Assembly (NCBI GenBank): GCA_023974075.1
Contig: CM043800.1
Span: forward strand, 28,991,452-29,055,451
DNA from: Chaenocephalus aceratus
Lineage: Eukaryota > Chordata > Actinopteri > Perciformes > Channichthyidae
Direction: 5' to 3'
DNA: 64,000 bases
This document shows, one piece after another, positions 23,044 through 33,583 of this stretch (the first letter of the stretch is position 1; each line of letters opens with the position of its first letter). The notes beneath the pieces are model-generated. The model saw nothing but the letters and a program-made list of their open reading frames with translations. It searched no databases and had not been told where the DNA came from. A program made the position numbers and the translations under genes.

Positions 23044-23497
23044 TGTCATGGTTTTGGATTTAAGTTTTCATTTTCCACCTTTTTATTTTGAAATGTTTTC
23101 CTCCTTGTGTCTTGTCTGATCCTACTCCCTGTGTTTGCCTTCCTGTCCTTAGTTTCCCTGGTGTGTCTGATTGTGCCTCATTGTGTTCACCTGTTGCCCT
23201 TGTGTTTCTGCCTCCCCTGCCCAGCTGTGTCTTGTCCTGTGATTACCCTTCTGTGTATTTAGTCTTCCCCTGTGCTCCATGTCTGTTCGTCGTCGTTTCA
23301 ATTCCCTCCTGTCGTATATGCTTGTCCATGTCTCCTGCCTGTCTCCTTAAATGTGTTCCTGTCTGTCGTGCTCCCCGGTTTTATTTCTGTTAATTAGTTT
23401 CTTCCGCTTTTTATAAATAAAGCTCGCCTTTTGTTACCTTACCTTTTTTAGTCCTTTTTTAAACTGCACTTGGGTCCTATTTTCCCCAAACCTGACA
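23044..23497 (+). repeat. 5' LTR of non-autonomous element copy 2
   Basis: 454 bp, TGTCATGG to CCTGACA. A TATA-like tatttag at 23256 is followed 25 bases later by the decamer GTCTGTTCGT (23281-23290), the likely start of the R region. AATAAA stands at 23416-23421. The second LTR (28040 on) has a rearranged start and a one-base change in the decamer. Confidence 0.75.
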
Positions 23498-23499
23498 GT

Positions 23500-23509
23500 A
23501 CGAACAGAC
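23500..23509 (+). other. Putative self-priming site (PBS) of copy 2
   Basis: ACGAACAGAC, two bases downstream of the LTR, is the exact reverse complement of LTR positions 23281-23290. In Tf1/sushi elements the 5' end of the RNA primes on such a site. The function here is inferred from position and complementarity. Confidence 0.5.
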
Positions 23510-23513
23510 CAGT

Positions 23514-24615
23514 ATGGACCCAGCAGTTTTTTTACCCTCAACAGTTGGATCCACTGATGTACACTCTTGATATTTTTTACAAGTGGATGAGAGTGTCTTC
23601 AAGAGCGGCCAAGGAGGCTGCCCTGAAGGAGGCACGCATGGAGGTGGCCAACAAGCCCTGGCTCTGGAGCTCGTTGCCAGAGTGGCTTAAGGTTTTTACA
23701 AGTAGCCCTGAGTGCCTGTCTCAAGTCTTTAACCCCTTCCTGGGATCCGGCCTGGCCTTAGGAGGTCCACGGAGTCTCCAAAAGGTCTCTAGGAGACGCA
23801 ATGCCAGGATTCCAGCCCGTACCCCAGCAGCTATAGTTCCGGCCCCAGTTCCGGCCCCAGCAGCCATGTTTCCGGCTCCAGTTCCAGCTCCAGTTCCTGC
23901 CCCAGCAGCCATGTTTCCGGCTCCAGTGCCGGCCCACGGCCATGGTCCCGGCTTCAGTTCCGGTCCCAGCAGCCATGGTTCCGGCTCCTGTTACGGTCCC
24001 AGCAGCCATGGTCCCGGCTCCTGTTACGGTCCCAGCAGCCATGGTCCCGGCTCCAGTTTCGGTCCCAGCAGCCATGTTTCCGGCTCCAGTTCCGGCTCCA
24101 GTGCCGGCCCCAGTGGCCATGGTCCCGACTCCAGTTTCAGCTCCAGTACTGGCTCTCCGGCCGACACCAGCCCCCTGTGTCCTGTCGGCGTACCGGCCGA
24201 CACCAGCTCCTCGTCTCCTGTTGGATCTCCGGCCGATGCCAGCCCCCCGTGTCCTGTCGGCGTACCGGCCGACTCCAGCTCCTTCACCGTCGGGGGTCCC
24301 GCCGACTCGAGTCCCGCCGACTCGGGGGTCCCGCCGACTCGGGGGTGCCGCCAATTCAAGTATCGAGTCCCCTCTCGAGTCCCCTCTCAAGTCCCTTCTC
24401 AAGTCCCTCCTCAAGTCCCCTCTCGAGTCCCCTCTCGAGTTCCTTTCCAAGTCCCTCCTCAAGTCCCCTCTCGAGTCCCCTCTCAAGTCCCTTCTCAAGT
24501 TCCCTCTCGAGTCTCTTCTCGAGTCCCCTCTGGAGTCCCCTCACAAGTCTCCTCTCAAATCCCTTCTCATTTCCCTTCTCTAGTCCCTTCCCAAATACCT
24601 TCTCTAGTCCCCTAG
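23514..24615 (+). pseudogene. Proline-rich repeat ORF of copy 2 (frameshifted near start)
   Basis: Homologous to the 788-codon ORF at 4867-7233. The start ATGGACCCAGCAG is kept, but the frame that carries the conserved N-terminus (AAKEAALKEARMEVANKPW, SLQKVSRRRNARIP) is entered only after a shift in the T-run near 23525-23531. The rest encodes APAAMFPAPVPA repeats, SYGPSSHG-like shifted repeats and VPSRVPSQ runs, open to 24615. More VPSQ arrays follow at 24855-25055, 27001-27127 and 27864-27945, separated by insertions. Not functional as it stands. Confidence 0.65.
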
Positions 24616-24620
24616 AGAGT
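24355..24620 (+). repeat. CTCGAGTCCCCT-type tandem array
   Basis: Variants of cctctcgagtcccctctcaa in 12- to 15-bp steps, the same array type as 5945-6535. Further arrays are at 24855-25055, 27001-27127 and 27864-27945. Confidence 0.8.
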
Positions 24621-24855
24621 ACCCATCTCCTGCCTTGTGGTAAAACAAACAAAGACGCATCTCGAAACCAAAACAGATGGTTTCAATTGAGGGCAGAAAC
24701 TGCAGCGGATTTTATTTTGGACTCAATGCCAAAGATGACAAATTGAACTTGCTTGGCTCTGGAGCGTGGCACGCTGAGTGAGGCTCACTGCAAGGGACAG
24801 AGATATTTCGAGCCCAAAGGAAGGACACGCTCTTGGGAGGACATTGGCACCAGAA
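24621..24855. other. Unique 235-bp stretch between two repeat arrays
   Basis: Non-repetitive sequence between two CTCGAGTCCC arrays of copy 2. It has no clear terminal repeats or coding potential. It may be an unclassified insertion or original internal sequence of the element; copy 1 shows no counterpart at this position. Confidence 0.4.
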
Positions 24856-25230
24856 AGTCTCTCAAGTCCCCTCTCAAGTCCCCTCACAAGTCCCCTCTCT
24901 AGTCCCTACTCAAGTCCCTTCTCGAGTCTCTTCTCGTGTCCCCTCTGGAGTCCCCTCTCAAGTCTCCTCTCATTTCCCTTCTCTAATCCCTTCCCAAATC
25001 CCTTCTCTAGTCCCCTCTCGAGTCTCCTCTCAAGTCCCCTCTCAAGTCTCCTCTCAATTCAATTAAATTCAAAACCTTTATTTATCCAGGTAAAATCCCA
25101 TTGAGATCAATGATCTCTTTTTCAAGGGAGACCTGCAGCAGTAGGTTCCACAAGAAGACATAAAACATAAACAACAGAACAACAAAAGGACATCATACAG
25201 CAAAATGTACAGGGATTACAATTTACATAT

Positions 25231-27000
25231 CTAACCACATGTACAGGTACCAACAGCATCTGATTTTGTAGCATCCAACCGAGCTTTAAAAACATGTAGT
25301 GGTACTAGCTTGGTAATTTTCCATTCTCTTTGCAGACTGTTCCATGTTAGTGGAGCTGCACATCTAAAAGCGTTCTTCCCTAAGACAGTCCTAGCACTTG
25401 GCACATTTAATAAAACCACAGCATGTGATCTCAGGCAATAAGTACTTTCAATTCGCCGAGAGATCAGGGAGCAGATATAAGATGGTAGTTTATCCAACAT
25501 GGCTTTGTAAATGAAAAAGTACCAGTGACTGAGCCTCCGTACAGTAAGTGATGGCAAAACCACCTTGGTATACAGGGTACAGTGATGCGTAAGTGCTTTA
25601 CAATTTGTCAAAAATCTCAGTGCACTGTGATACGCAGCATCTAACTTGCTCAGGTAATTGGCAGGTGCATAACAAATCACCATAGTCCAGCACAGGTAAA
25701 AAGGTCACAGTGACTAGCCTTTTCCTGGCCTCAAGCGAGAAACAGGACTTATTTCTGTAAAAGAAACCTAGCCTAAACCTCAACTTTTTAAGCAGGTTAT
25801 TTACATGACATTTAAAAGTGAGACGGTCATCAAGCCAGATACCCAAGTATTTGTAACAGGTAACCACTTCAAGTTGTATTCCTTGCGTAGTTACAATATC
25901 CAAAGCAGTCTCTGGTGTATTTTTAGCTTTAGCTTTAGAAAAGAACATTACCTTGGTTTTATCCACATTTAAAAGAAGCTTAAACTCAGAGAGCTGAGCC
26001 TGAATAATGTTAAAAACAGCCTGTAATTTAACAACAGCCTCGTTAATCGAGGGACCTGCACAGTAGGGCTGAACGATAAACCGTGCATTTTTAAATGCTA
26101 ACGCACTTTAGCACAGAATTCAAAATAAAGATACCCTTATTACTTATCTAAACTGCACATACAATATATCCGATTAAAGCTGAGACTCCACAGATTATTT
26201 AAGTATAGTATCTAAGCGATCCGATCTCGCAACAGGGGAAGCAAACACAGACGTCACAACACGTACCTTTTACGGAGCTTTTACGGGAGATCGTCTCACC
26301 GTAGCTGTCAATCTGATCAAAAGACGTGTCCAATGGCATTAAAACGAGAAAAAACGCGGCTGAATCGGTTGATCCATAGGTTGATAATGTATCTGTGGCT
26401 TTGAAGTAATTGTTTATAATCCATAATTCCATTTGTATGTAAAAATCGGAGCACAACAGTTAGCTGCTAATGGTAGCCACCAGAGTGTATGCAGCTTCCG
26501 GTTTTGGCTACGCGTCACTCTCACTCCTTATTTGCTAATGTGTGTGTGTTAGACTGCGCTGGACTGCCGCATAGCCAAGACCGGAAGCAGCAGCCACTCT
26601 GGTGGCTACCATTAGCAGCTAACCTTTGCTCTGCTATTTTTACATAAAAATGGAATTATGGATTATAAATGAAATACTTTTTTTATACAGAGACGTTACC
26701 TATGGATTAACCGATTCAGCCGCGTTTTTTCTCGTTTTAATGCCATTGAACAACACGTCTTTTGATCAGAACGCAATATATACCGCAGGGGGGGGGGAAA
26801 TCGCGATGTCAGTTTTTTTCAATATCGTGCAGCCCTACTGCACAGTACATCACGGTATCGTCCGCATAAAAATGTAGGGTTGCTCCTTCGACATTTTCAC
26901 CTAAACTATTAATATAGATAGAGAATAATAGCGGACCTAAAACTGAACCTTGTGGTACACCATTAGTGATGTTTAACCACTCAGAAAACAGCCCATCAAA
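25231..27000 (-). pseudogene. LINE reverse transcriptase C-terminal half, interrupted
   Basis: Upstream of the hAT insertion (26846-27000) the minus strand reads [20 protein letters not shown] and FYADDTVMYC, so the YADD palm motif is present. Downstream, 25966-25598 gives DKTKVMFFSKAKAKN, YLGIWLDDRLTFKCHVNNLL and VLDYGDLL. After a frame break, 25683-25231 gives SALRFLTNCKALTHHCTLY, FIYKAMLDKLPSYI, VPSARTVLGKNAF and LTWNSLQREWK. This is a different LINE subfamily from the ones at 2.0 and 9 kb. Frame breaks and the hAT make it inactive. Confidence 0.8.
26064..26837. mobile_element. Hairpin-forming hAT MITE
   Basis: 774 bp with perfect 8-bp duplications CTGCACAG (26056-26063, 26838-26845). Ends: TAGGGCTGAACGATA left and TAGGGCTGCACGATATTG right (reversed). 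Much of the interior is a long inverted repeat: about 26326-26510 pairs with about 26575-26770, including gttagctgctaatggtagcc against its complement. Mirrored peptide frames (MELWIIN, DSAAFFLVLMPL) on the two strands are a consequence of the palindrome, not genes. Confidence 0.88.
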
Positions 27001-27127
27001 CTCTCAAATCCCTTCTCATTTCCCTTCTCTAGTCCCTTCCCAAGTCCCTTCCCATGTCCCTTCTCTAGTCCCTTCTCTAGTCCCTTCTCAAGTCCCCTCT
27101 CAAGTCCCTTCTTTAGTCCCTTCTCAA
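27001..27127 (+). repeat. CTCGAGTCCC-type array, continuation of copy 2
   Basis: Resumes the degenerate cccttctctagtcccttctc array after the LINE and stops at the hAT target site CTTCTCAA (27120-27127). Confidence 0.75.
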
Positions 27128-27855
27128 CAGAGTTGGGTATAACGCGTTACTGTAATAATATTACTTTTGTCGGTAAAGGAGTAGTGTAACGCGCTACTTT
27201 TATAATTCAGTAATCACACTACAGTTACTAACATTGCCCCGACACGCGTTACTTCGTTACTTACTAAAATCAGTCATAATCACACTGACAGACAAGAGGG
27301 GTTTCCGCCGCAGTTTTATATGTACGTAATCTGCGCGACTTGCACGTCCACATCTCCACTTGCAGTGCTGCATAAACATGGCTGAGTCAGCGATAACTTT
27401 CGAGGGGTGGAGGTATGCCCATTATTTTGAGTTCGTCCGAAGAATAGACAGGAATGTGCCGGTGAGGTGCAAACTGTGTCCAGGCCAGAAGCTGTTATCC
27501 TCTGCTGTAAACACCACGTCAAACCTCAACAAACACCTGCAAAGAACACATGCTAAGGTGAAGCTAACGCACACGCTATTTGTTGTTTGTTTATATCACG
27601 TAGTCTGTCCTTCTTCTCTGTCTTCTGGTTGTTGCCTGTTTTGAATGACGAATACACACTACCGCCGCCTGCTGGTAAGGAGAGTTATTGCCACTCACGC
27701 ATGGGCAGTTCGTACGTGATCGGCGAGTAAAGTAACGAGTAAAGTAACGAGTAAAGTAACGAGTAAAGTAACGACGAGTAAAGTAACAAACTTTATGTAG
27801 AGAGTAACGAAGTAGTGTAATATATTACATTTTTTTAGTAACGACCCCATCTCTG
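27128..27855 (+). mobile_element. Non-autonomous hAT with BED-finger exon
   Basis: 728 bp with perfect 8-bp duplications CTTCTCAA (27120-27127, 27856-27863). Ends: CAGAGTTGGGTATAACGCG and, reversed, CAGAGATGGGGTCGTTACT. Subterminal regions repeat gtaacg and gcgttac words; a 15-bp unit (agtaaagtaacg) repeats four times at about 27727-27790. Carries a first-exon relic of the transposase at 27378-27557. Related to the element at 40615-42524. Confidence 0.9.
27378..27557 (+). pseudogene. hAT transposase first exon with BED-type zinc finger
   Basis: 60 codons from MAESAITFEGW to THAK, ending at an AAG|GTGAAG splice donor. It contains CKLCPG (the C-x2-C pair), then NLNKHLQRTH (the H-x4-H pair), which with the preceding aromatic YFEFV fits the BED finger found at the N-terminus of many hAT transposases. 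The catalytic exons are missing, as expected for an internal-deletion derivative. The reading frame is intact. Confidence 0.75.
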
Positions 27856-28528
27856 CTTCTCAAGTCCTTACTCAATTCCCTTTCCAAGTCCCTTCTCAAA
27901 TCCCTTCTCATTTCCCTTCTCAAGTCCCGACCCCATGTCCTGTCCTGTTGGGGGTCCCGCCGAACCCTTTTTGAACTCTGCCTTGCCCCCGGGCCGTCGT
28001 CCCGAGACCCCCTCCTCAAACTCTGCCTTGCCCCCAGGCCGTCTAGAGGTTTTGGACTTTTTAGGTTTGAAATGTTTTCCTCCTTGTGTCTTGTCTGATC
28101 CTACTCCCTGTGTTTGCCTTCCTGTCGTTAGTTTCCCTGGTGTGTCTGATTGTGTCTCATTGTGTTCACCTGTTGCCCTTGTGTTTCTGCCTCCCCTGCC
28201 CAGCTGTGTCTTGTCCTGTGATTACCCTTCTGTGTATTTAGTCTTGTCTTCCCCTGTGCTCCATGTCTGTTTGTCGTCGTTTCATGTCCCTGCTACCTGT
28301 CGTCTATGCTTGTCCATGTCTCCTGCCTGTACCCGCCTGTACGTTTGTTCCTGTCTGTCGTGCTCCCCGGTTTTGTTTTTGTTAATTAGTTTCTTGTTTT
28401 TCTTGTCTTCGGCTTTTTATAAATAAAGCTCGCCTTTTGTTACCTTACCTTTTTTAGTCCTTTTTTAAACTGCGCTTGGGTCCTATTTTCCGGAAACCTG
28501 ACAGTCACACTCTGAATTGAACTTGGTG

Positions 28529-29070
28529 TGTGAGGAATTGCAGTATCTCCTTCTCCTTTTTTCTGTTTGTTTGTCTATCTGTTTGTCTGTCTTCCTGGCT
28601 GGGCGTGGTTGACCTACTTTCCGTTTTCCGCCAACTCACCTCCGCTCCTGTTTCTCATCATCACTGATTACCACTACTCACCTGCTGCTGCTTAAAACTC
28701 CGGTTCGATCATCAGACTTCGCCAGTTCTTCGTATACTCACAGTGGTAAACTCCAGTTCCGGCTGACTAGTATTGCTAGTCTTTTTGTTTACTCTTCCAG
28801 TTGGAATTTTTCCTATACTAATCCTGTTCTGTTTTGTGCCTGTTCCAGATACTCCATATTCCATTCCGTCCTGCCTGCCACGTCCAGCCCAACCTCCGTC
28901 TCATCCCTGCTCCACGTTCTTCCCACTCTGTTGAGAGTCTACTTTGTCTCCTGCCTGTTTTTTGAGGAACGTAAATAAATCCAGTTTTTTTGACACTACA
29001 CCTAAGTCTCCGTCCCAAGTGTTCTGCATAGCGGGTTCAAGTTTTGAGTCTCTTTACGAGGAGCGTAACA
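28529..29070 (+). repeat. 5' LTR of the chromovirus
   Basis: TGTGAGGAATTGC to GAGCGTAACA. A TATA-like cttaaaact at 28691 precedes the decamer CCAGTTCTTC (28722-28731) by about 30 bases, which puts the decamer at the expected RNA start. AATAAA is at 28974-28979. Confidence 0.93.
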
Positions 29071-29080
29071 GAAGAACTGG
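29071..29080 (+). other. Self-priming site directly after 5' LTR
   Basis: GAAGAACTGG begins at the first base after the LTR and is the perfect reverse complement of CCAGTTCTTC at 28722-28731. Tf1 and sushi elements prime minus-strand cDNA with the folded 5' end of their own RNA rather than a tRNA; the placement here fits that. A tRNA-type PBS is not apparent. Confidence 0.7.
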
Positions 29081-29086
29081 TCAAGA

Positions 29087-30094
29087 ATGAACCCCGCAGG
29101 ATCCGGAGCGGATTCTACCCCAATCCTTCATGCCCTGTCTAGTCAGGGCTCCCTCCTGGGTGAACACGAAAAGCTCATCCGAGCGTTGGTGGAGAGTAAC
29201 CGGTCCATGGCTCATCATGTCTCCGAGTTGGCGTGCCAGATCTCCGCTCTCACTACCTCGACGGTAGCATTTCAGGCTACTCCCAGTTCAGCCCCTTTGC
29301 TCCCTCCTCGCCAGGATTTTCCTATCACCGATCCTGAGCCATTTCACGGAGATGTGGAGAAATGCAGAGGTTTTTTGTTCCAATGTAACAAGGTTTATCG
29401 CCAGCGTCCTGTTGCATTTGCTGCTGAAGCAACGAGGATTAATTTTGTTTTGGGGTTGCTCCGCGGGAGAGCTTTAACCTGGGCAGAGGCTTTAAACTCT
29501 TCGGTGGATTTTGACACTCTACGTTTTGAGGGCTTCTCTGATCGGTTCTCAGCTGTTTTTGATCATCCCAACTCCTCTGGCTCCGCCGAGAATAAGCTGC
29601 TTAGCCTGCAACAAGGAAGCCGGACAGTGGCTGATTACTCCATCGAGTTTCACACACTCGCTGCAGAGGCTCGATGGGACGAGGCGGCTCTCAAGGCGGT
29701 GTTTTTAAGAGGATTAAGGGACCAGCTTCGGGACGAATTGGCAGAACGAGACGTTCCAGCGGATCTCTCAGAGCTGATCTCCTTAGTGTCTCGTTTGGAC
29801 GGTCGTCTGCGGGAGCGCCGAGCTGAGCGAACACGGAGGGATTCACCAGCCTCACTCAGTAAGCCCAGTTTTTCTTCCTACTCTGCTCACTCGGTGTCTA
29901 GACCTCCCTCTTTTCCCCCGTCGTCCAGTGTGCGCACCTCTTCTCAGGAGGAGCCCATGCAACTGGGTCGTGCTAGACTTTCTCTGGAGGAGCGTCAGCG
30001 CCGGATAGGTGCAGGCCAATGCCTGTATTGTGGAAAGACTGGGCATAGCATTCCCAACTGCCCAGTATGGCCAAACTGGGAGGCTCGTCAGTAA
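29087..30094 (+). CDS. gag: Gag polyprotein of chromovirus
   Basis: 335 codons, intact. N-terminal coiled-coil-like region (about 20-60), then a retrotransposon Gag domain (about 85-225: [66 protein letters not shown]). A basic, Ser/Pro-rich linker follows, then one zinc knuckle, [14 protein letters not shown] (C-x2-C-x4-H-x4-C), near residues 314-327. It starts 16 bases after the LTR and overlaps pol by 28 bases in a -1 relation, so Pol is probably made by -1 frameshifting. This Met is preferred because it opens the only long frame and lies just after the priming site. Confidence 0.93.
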   Translation: MNPAGSGADSTPILHALSSQGSLLGEHEKLIRALVESNRSMAHHVSELACQISALTTSTVAFQATPSSAPLLPPRQDFPITDPEPFHGDVEKCRGFLFQCNKVYRQRPVAFAAEATRINFVLGLLRGRALTWAEALNSSVDFDTLRFEGFSDRFSAVFDHPNSSGSAENKLLSLQQGSRTVADYSIEFHTLAAEARWDEAALKAVFLRGLRDQLRDELAERDVPADLSELISLVSRLDGRLRERRAERTRRDSPASLSKPSFSSYSAHSVSRPPSFPPSSSVRTSSQEEPMQLGRARLSLEERQRRIGAGQCLYCGKTGHSIPNCPVWPNWEARQ

Positions 30095-32670
30095 GATTGG
30101 GGGTCCTGACGAGTCCACAGCAATCATCTCTAACCCCATCCTTGACTCGTTTTCTTATTTCCGCCAAGCTCTGTGTTAGTTCTATGACATTGCCTCTCCA
30201 GGCTCTCATTGATTCTGGTGCGGAGGATAGCTTTTTGGACCAGGAGCTAGCTGAACAGCTGGGACTCTGCTTGGAGCCGCTAGAGGAACCGTTAACTGCC
30301 TATGCTCTAAATGGACAAATCATCTCCTCAGTCACAGCACAGTCACCCCTTGTGACTTTAATCACCTCCGGAAACCACCGTGAACTTATCCAGTTTAAGG
30401 TAATATCCTCTCCTTCTACACCTCTGGTTTTGGGTTACCCGTGGCTACGTACTCACAACCCACACATTGATTGGGCAAAGGGAAGGATTATTGAATGGGA
30501 TCAGCACTGTCTCGCTAACTGCCTGTGTTCTGCCCTACCTTCAACTTCTGTTTCCCCAAATCCTGTTGTCTGCCCTGATGCATCTGTAGATTTGACTGGT
30601 GTTCCTACTACTTACCACGACCTGCGTTGGGTCTTCAGCAAAGCGAGGGCTCTCTCTCTTCCTCCCCACCGACCCTACGACTGCCCTATTGATCTGCTCT
30701 CTGGAGCTCCTCTACCCTCCAGCCGCCTCTACAATCTGTCCCGTCCTGAGAGGGAGGCTATGGAGCTTTATATCACGGACTCTGTGGCTGCTGGTATTAT
30801 TCGTCCCTCCTCTTCTCCTGTGGGTGCCGGGTTCTTCTTTGTAGGCAAGAAGGATAAGTTGCTACGACCTTGCATAGACTTTCGGGGGTTAAACAATATC
30901 ACGGTCAAGAACAAGTACCCATTACCCCTTCTCACCTCAGCTTTTGAACCTCTCCAAGAGGCAACCCTGTTCACCAAGCTTGACCTTCAAAATGCCTATC
31001 ATCTGATCCGCATCCGCCAGGGGGATGAATGGAAGACAGCGTTTAACACTCCATTGGGCCATTTTGAATATCTGGTCATGCCTTTTGGTCTCACTAATGC
31101 CCCAGCAGTTTTCCAGTCTATGATCAATGATGTCTTGCGTGACTTCCTTAACCGCTTTGTCTTTGTCTACTTAGACGACATCCTGATTTTCTCCAGCAAT
31201 CAGGAGGAACACGAGAACCATGTCCGCATGGTCCTACAGAGACTGCTGGAGAACAAGCTCTATGTTAAGGCGGAGAAGTGCGAGTTCCACCAGAACCGGA
31301 TCAGCTTCCTGGGCTACATCATCAGCCAGGGCAAGGTGGAGGCAGACCCTGGAAAGATCAAGGCAGTGGTGGAGTGGCCAGTCCCAACTACAAGGAGGGA
31401 GCTCCAGAGGTTTCTGGGATTTGCCAACTTTTACCGACGCTTCATCCGGAACTTCAGTAAAGTAGCTGCACCTCTCTCCAGACTCACCTCCGTCAACATC
31501 ACGTTCTGTTGGACTCCAGAGGCTAACAGAGCTTTCATTAAACTCAAGTCCTTGTTCACCTCAGCTCCCATCCTTATTCAGCCAGACACAGAGAAGCAGT
31601 TTGTTGTGGAGGTGGACGCGTCTGATACTGGAATAGGAGCAGTTTTGTCTCAGATGGCTGGTCCTGATAACATCCTCCATCCCTGTGCTTTTTTTTCACG
31701 TCGCCTCTCTCCTGCGGAGCGCAATTATGATGTTGGTAACAGGGAGCTTCTGGCTGTTAAGTTGGCACTAGAGGAGTGGAGACACTGGCTCGAAGGCAGC
31801 AAGCAGCCTTTCCTGGTCTGGACGGACCACAAGAATCTCTCCTACATCCAGTCGGCGAAGCGACTGAATTCCCGACAGGCCAGATGGGCTCTGTTCTTCT
31901 GTCGATTCGACTTTTGCCTCACCTTCCGCCCTGGCTCCAGGAATGTAAAGCCCGATGCTCTGTCTAGGCTATACTCTCCTGACTCTCCTGATCCTCCAGA
32001 TGCTTCAATCCTTCCCAAGAGTTGTGTAGTAGGCGCCCTCTCTTGGGAGATTAATAACACCATCCTGGAGGCATTGAGAGAGCAACCAGATCCAGGCAAT
32101 GGTCCTCCGAACCGTCGGTTTGTTCCTGATGCTGCCCGCTCCAAGGTTCTACAGTGGGTCCACAATTCCCGGTTCTCAATCCATCCCGGAGTAAACCGCA
32201 CTCTTTCTTTCCTGAAGAGACATTTCTGGTGGCCAACGATCAACAGGGACACTCTGGAGTACGTTTCTGCCTGTCCCACGTGTGCTAGGAGTAAGTCCTC
32301 CCACCAGTCTCCTGCAGGGTTGCTCCAGCCCCTTCCTATCCCTAGTCGTCCCTGGTCACACATCGCACTGGATTTTGTTACCGGCCTGCCCCCCTCCCAG
32401 GGCAACACCACAATCCTCACTGTAGTTTTTCCGGTTTTCCAAGTCAGCTCACTTCGTTGCTCTTCCAAAACTCCCTTCAGCCCTGGAGACCTCCCAACTC
32501 CTCACAGAACATGTTTTCCGGTTACATGGTATCCCTGCCGACATTGTCTCAGACCGCGGTCCCCAGTTCACCTCTCGAGTTTGGAGGGAGTTTTGTCAAT
32601 CCCTGGGAGCCTCAGTCAGCCTGACTTCTGGATATCATCCCCAATCAAACGGCCAAACAGAACGAACTAA
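30067..32670 (+). CDS. pol: Pol polyprotein: protease, RT, RNase H, integrase N-part (frameshifted)
   Basis: Open for 867 codons, but homologous only to about residue 788. Aspartic protease [11 protein letters not shown] (about 47-60). RT with [34 protein letters not shown] and palm YLDD near residue 368. RNase [14 protein letters not shown] (about 515) and [10 protein letters not shown]. Integrase HHCC zinc finger ([22 protein letters not shown], about 705-745) and the first catalytic Asp in ALDFVTGLP (about 767). Near 32428 one extra base and local changes shift the frame; the last about 80 residues are out of frame. The other IN catalytic residues are in the next entry. The Met at 30067 is only nominal if Pol is made by frameshift. 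Confidence 0.9.
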   Translation: MAKLGGSSVRLGVLTSPQQSSLTPSLTRFLISAKLCVSSMTLPLQALIDSGAEDSFLDQELAEQLGLCLEPLEEPLTAYALNGQIISSVTAQSPLVTLITSGNHRELIQFKVISSPSTPLVLGYPWLRTHNPHIDWAKGRIIEWDQHCLANCLCSALPSTSVSPNPVVCPDASVDLTGVPTTYHDLRWVFSKARALSLPPHRPYDCPIDLLSGAPLPSSRLYNLSRPEREAMELYITDSVAAGIIRPSSSPVGAGFFFVGKKDKLLRPCIDFRGLNNITVKNKYPLPLLTSAFEPLQEATLFTKLDLQNAYHLIRIRQGDEWKTAFNTPLGHFEYLVMPFGLTNAPAVFQSMINDVLRDFLNRFVFVYLDDILIFSSNQEEHENHVRMVLQRLLENKLYVKAEKCEFHQNRISFLGYIISQGKVEADPGKIKAVVEWPVPTTRRELQRFLGFANFYRRFIRNFSKVAAPLSRLTSVNITFCWTPEANRAFIKLKSLFTSAPILIQPDTEKQFVVEVDASDTGIGAVLSQMAGPDNILHPCAFFSRRLSPAERNYDVGNRELLAVKLALEEWRHWLEGSKQPFLVWTDHKNLSYIQSAKRLNSRQARWALFFCRFDFCLTFRPGSRNVKPDALSRLYSPDSPDPPDASILPKSCVVGALSWEINNTILEALREQPDPGNGPPNRRFVPDAARSKVLQWVHNSRFSIHPGVNRTLSFLKRHFWWPTINRDTLEYVSACPTCARSKSSHQSPAGLLQPLPIPSRPWSHIALDFVTGLPPSQGNTTILTVVFPVFQVSSLRCSSKTPFSPGDLPTPHRTCFPVTWYPCRHCLRPRSPVHLSSLEGVLSIPGSLSQPDFWISSPIKRPNRTN

Positions 32671-33583
32671 TCAGGACCTGGAGTCAGCTCTCCGCTGCAT
32701 CACCGACCGAAACCCCTCTACTTGGAGCTCTCATCTCTCCTGGGTTGAGTACTCCCACAACGCTCTTACCTGCTCCGCTACTGGTCTCTCCCCCTTTGAG
32801 GCTTCATTGGGGTACCAGCCGCCCCTGTTCCCCGAAGAGGAGCGAGACTTGGCAGTTCCCTCAGTCCAGCAGCATGTGCGTCGCTGTCAGAAAATCTGGA
32901 GAGATACACGATCTGCCCTTCTCCAGACTTCGGCACGGAACCAGCGATCAGCCAACCGTCACAGAAAGGCAGCTTCTCTATACGTCCCAGGCCAGTCAGT
33001 CTGGTTCTCCTCCCGCAACATTCCTCTCATCTCTGAGTCTAAGAAGCTTTCCCCACGCTTCATTGGTCCTTTTCCCATCCTAAGGATCATTAACCCTTCC
33101 GCAGTTCGGTTGAAGCTTCCCAGAGCTCTGAGAATTCACCCCACTTTCCACGTGTCTCAGATTAAGCCGGTTCACACCAGTGAATTGAGCCCTCCGGCCT
33201 TACCCCCTCCTCCCGCCCGTATCATCGACAATCACCCTGCTTATACGGTGCACCGTCTTTTGGACGTCAGACGTCGGGGCAGGGGTTTCCAGTATCTGGT
33301 GGACTGGGAGGGTTATGGCCTCGAGGAGCGATGCTGGGTTCCTCGTTCCCGTATCCTGGACCCAATCATGGTGAGGGCCTTTCACAGGGCTCATCCAAAC
33401 AAGCCTGGTGGTCGCCAGGTGGCTCCCATTGAGGGGGGGGGTACTGTGAGGAATTGCAGTATCTCCTTCTCCTTTTTTCTGTTTGTTTGTCTATCTGTTT
33501 GTCTGTCTTCCTGGCTGGGCGTGGTTGACCTACTTTCCGTTTTCCGCCAACTCACCTCCGCTCCTGTTTCTCATCATCACTGA
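32432..33583 (+). CDS. pol: Integrase C-terminal part with chromodomain (second frame)
   Basis: Continues pol in another frame after the break near 32428. It holds the second catalytic Asp (SDRGPQF, near 32550) and the Glu region ([13 protein letters not shown], near 32650), so the DDE triad is split between the two frames. Then come the GPF/Y-type module ([13 protein letters not shown], about 33040-33080) and a chromodomain ([30 protein letters not shown], about 33240-33380), which in chromoviruses directs integration to chromatin marks. The stop at 33583 lies within the 3' LTR. From 32807 there is an in-frame Met, but this is probably not a real start. Confidence 0.88.
   Translation, partial: RFSKSAHFVALPKLPSALETSQLLTEHVFRLHGIPADIVSDRGPQFTSRVWREFCQSLGASVSLTSGYHPQSNGQTERTNQDLESALRCITDRNPSTWSSHLSWVEYSHNALTCSATGLSPFEASLGYQPPLFPEEERDLAVPSVQQHVRRCQKIWRDTRSALLQTSARNQRSANRHRKAASLYVPGQSVWFSSRNIPLISESKKLSPRFIGPFPILRIINPSAVRLKLPRALRIHPTFHVSQIKPVHTSELSPPALPPPPARIIDNHPAYTVHRLLDVRRRGRGFQYLVDWEGYGLEERCWVPRSRILDPIMVRAFHRAHPNKPGGRQVAPIEGGGTVRNCSISFSFFLFVCLSVCLSSWLGVVDLLSVFRQLTSAPVSHHH
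33431..33444 (+). other. Polypurine tract before 3' LTR
   Basis: GAGGGGGGGGGTAC immediately upstream of the 3' LTR start (33445), the expected plus-strand primer position. Confidence 0.75.

Larger units (their letters stand above)
25058..27000 (-). mobile_element. 5'-truncated L2/CR1-type LINE in copy 2
   Basis: Minus-strand LINE with a 3' tail (on the minus strand) acctggataaataaaggttt then TTGAA-like repeats. CTCTCAA flanks both sides (25051-25057, 27001-27007), but the target is itself a repeat array, so this duplication is only suggestive. The LINE is 5'-truncated just before the VPQGS block and interrupted by a hairpin hAT at 26064-26837. Confidence 0.8.
23044..28503 (+). mobile_element. 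Non-autonomous LTR retrotransposon, copy 2
   Basis: 5' LTR 23044-23497 and 3' LTR about 28040-28503 share most of their sequence (for example aaatgttttcctccttgtgt and cctgtgattacccttctgtg). The LTR is bounded by TGTCA and TGACA. The interior starts with the same MDPAVF codons as copy 1 and continues with proline-rich repeat blocks. It is interrupted by a LINE (25058-27000), a hAT (27128-27855) and an unclassified unique stretch (about 24620-24855). No RT or integrase. No matching target duplication (AGCTC left, GTCAC right), so the ends may have been rearranged. A young chromovirus begins 25 bp downstream. Confidence 0.8.

Noticed and set aside
23044..28503. 5-bp target duplication for copy 2 of the non-autonomous LTR element
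   Set aside because: The flanks AGCTC and GTCAC do not match, and the 3' LTR start is altered, so no duplication is claimed.
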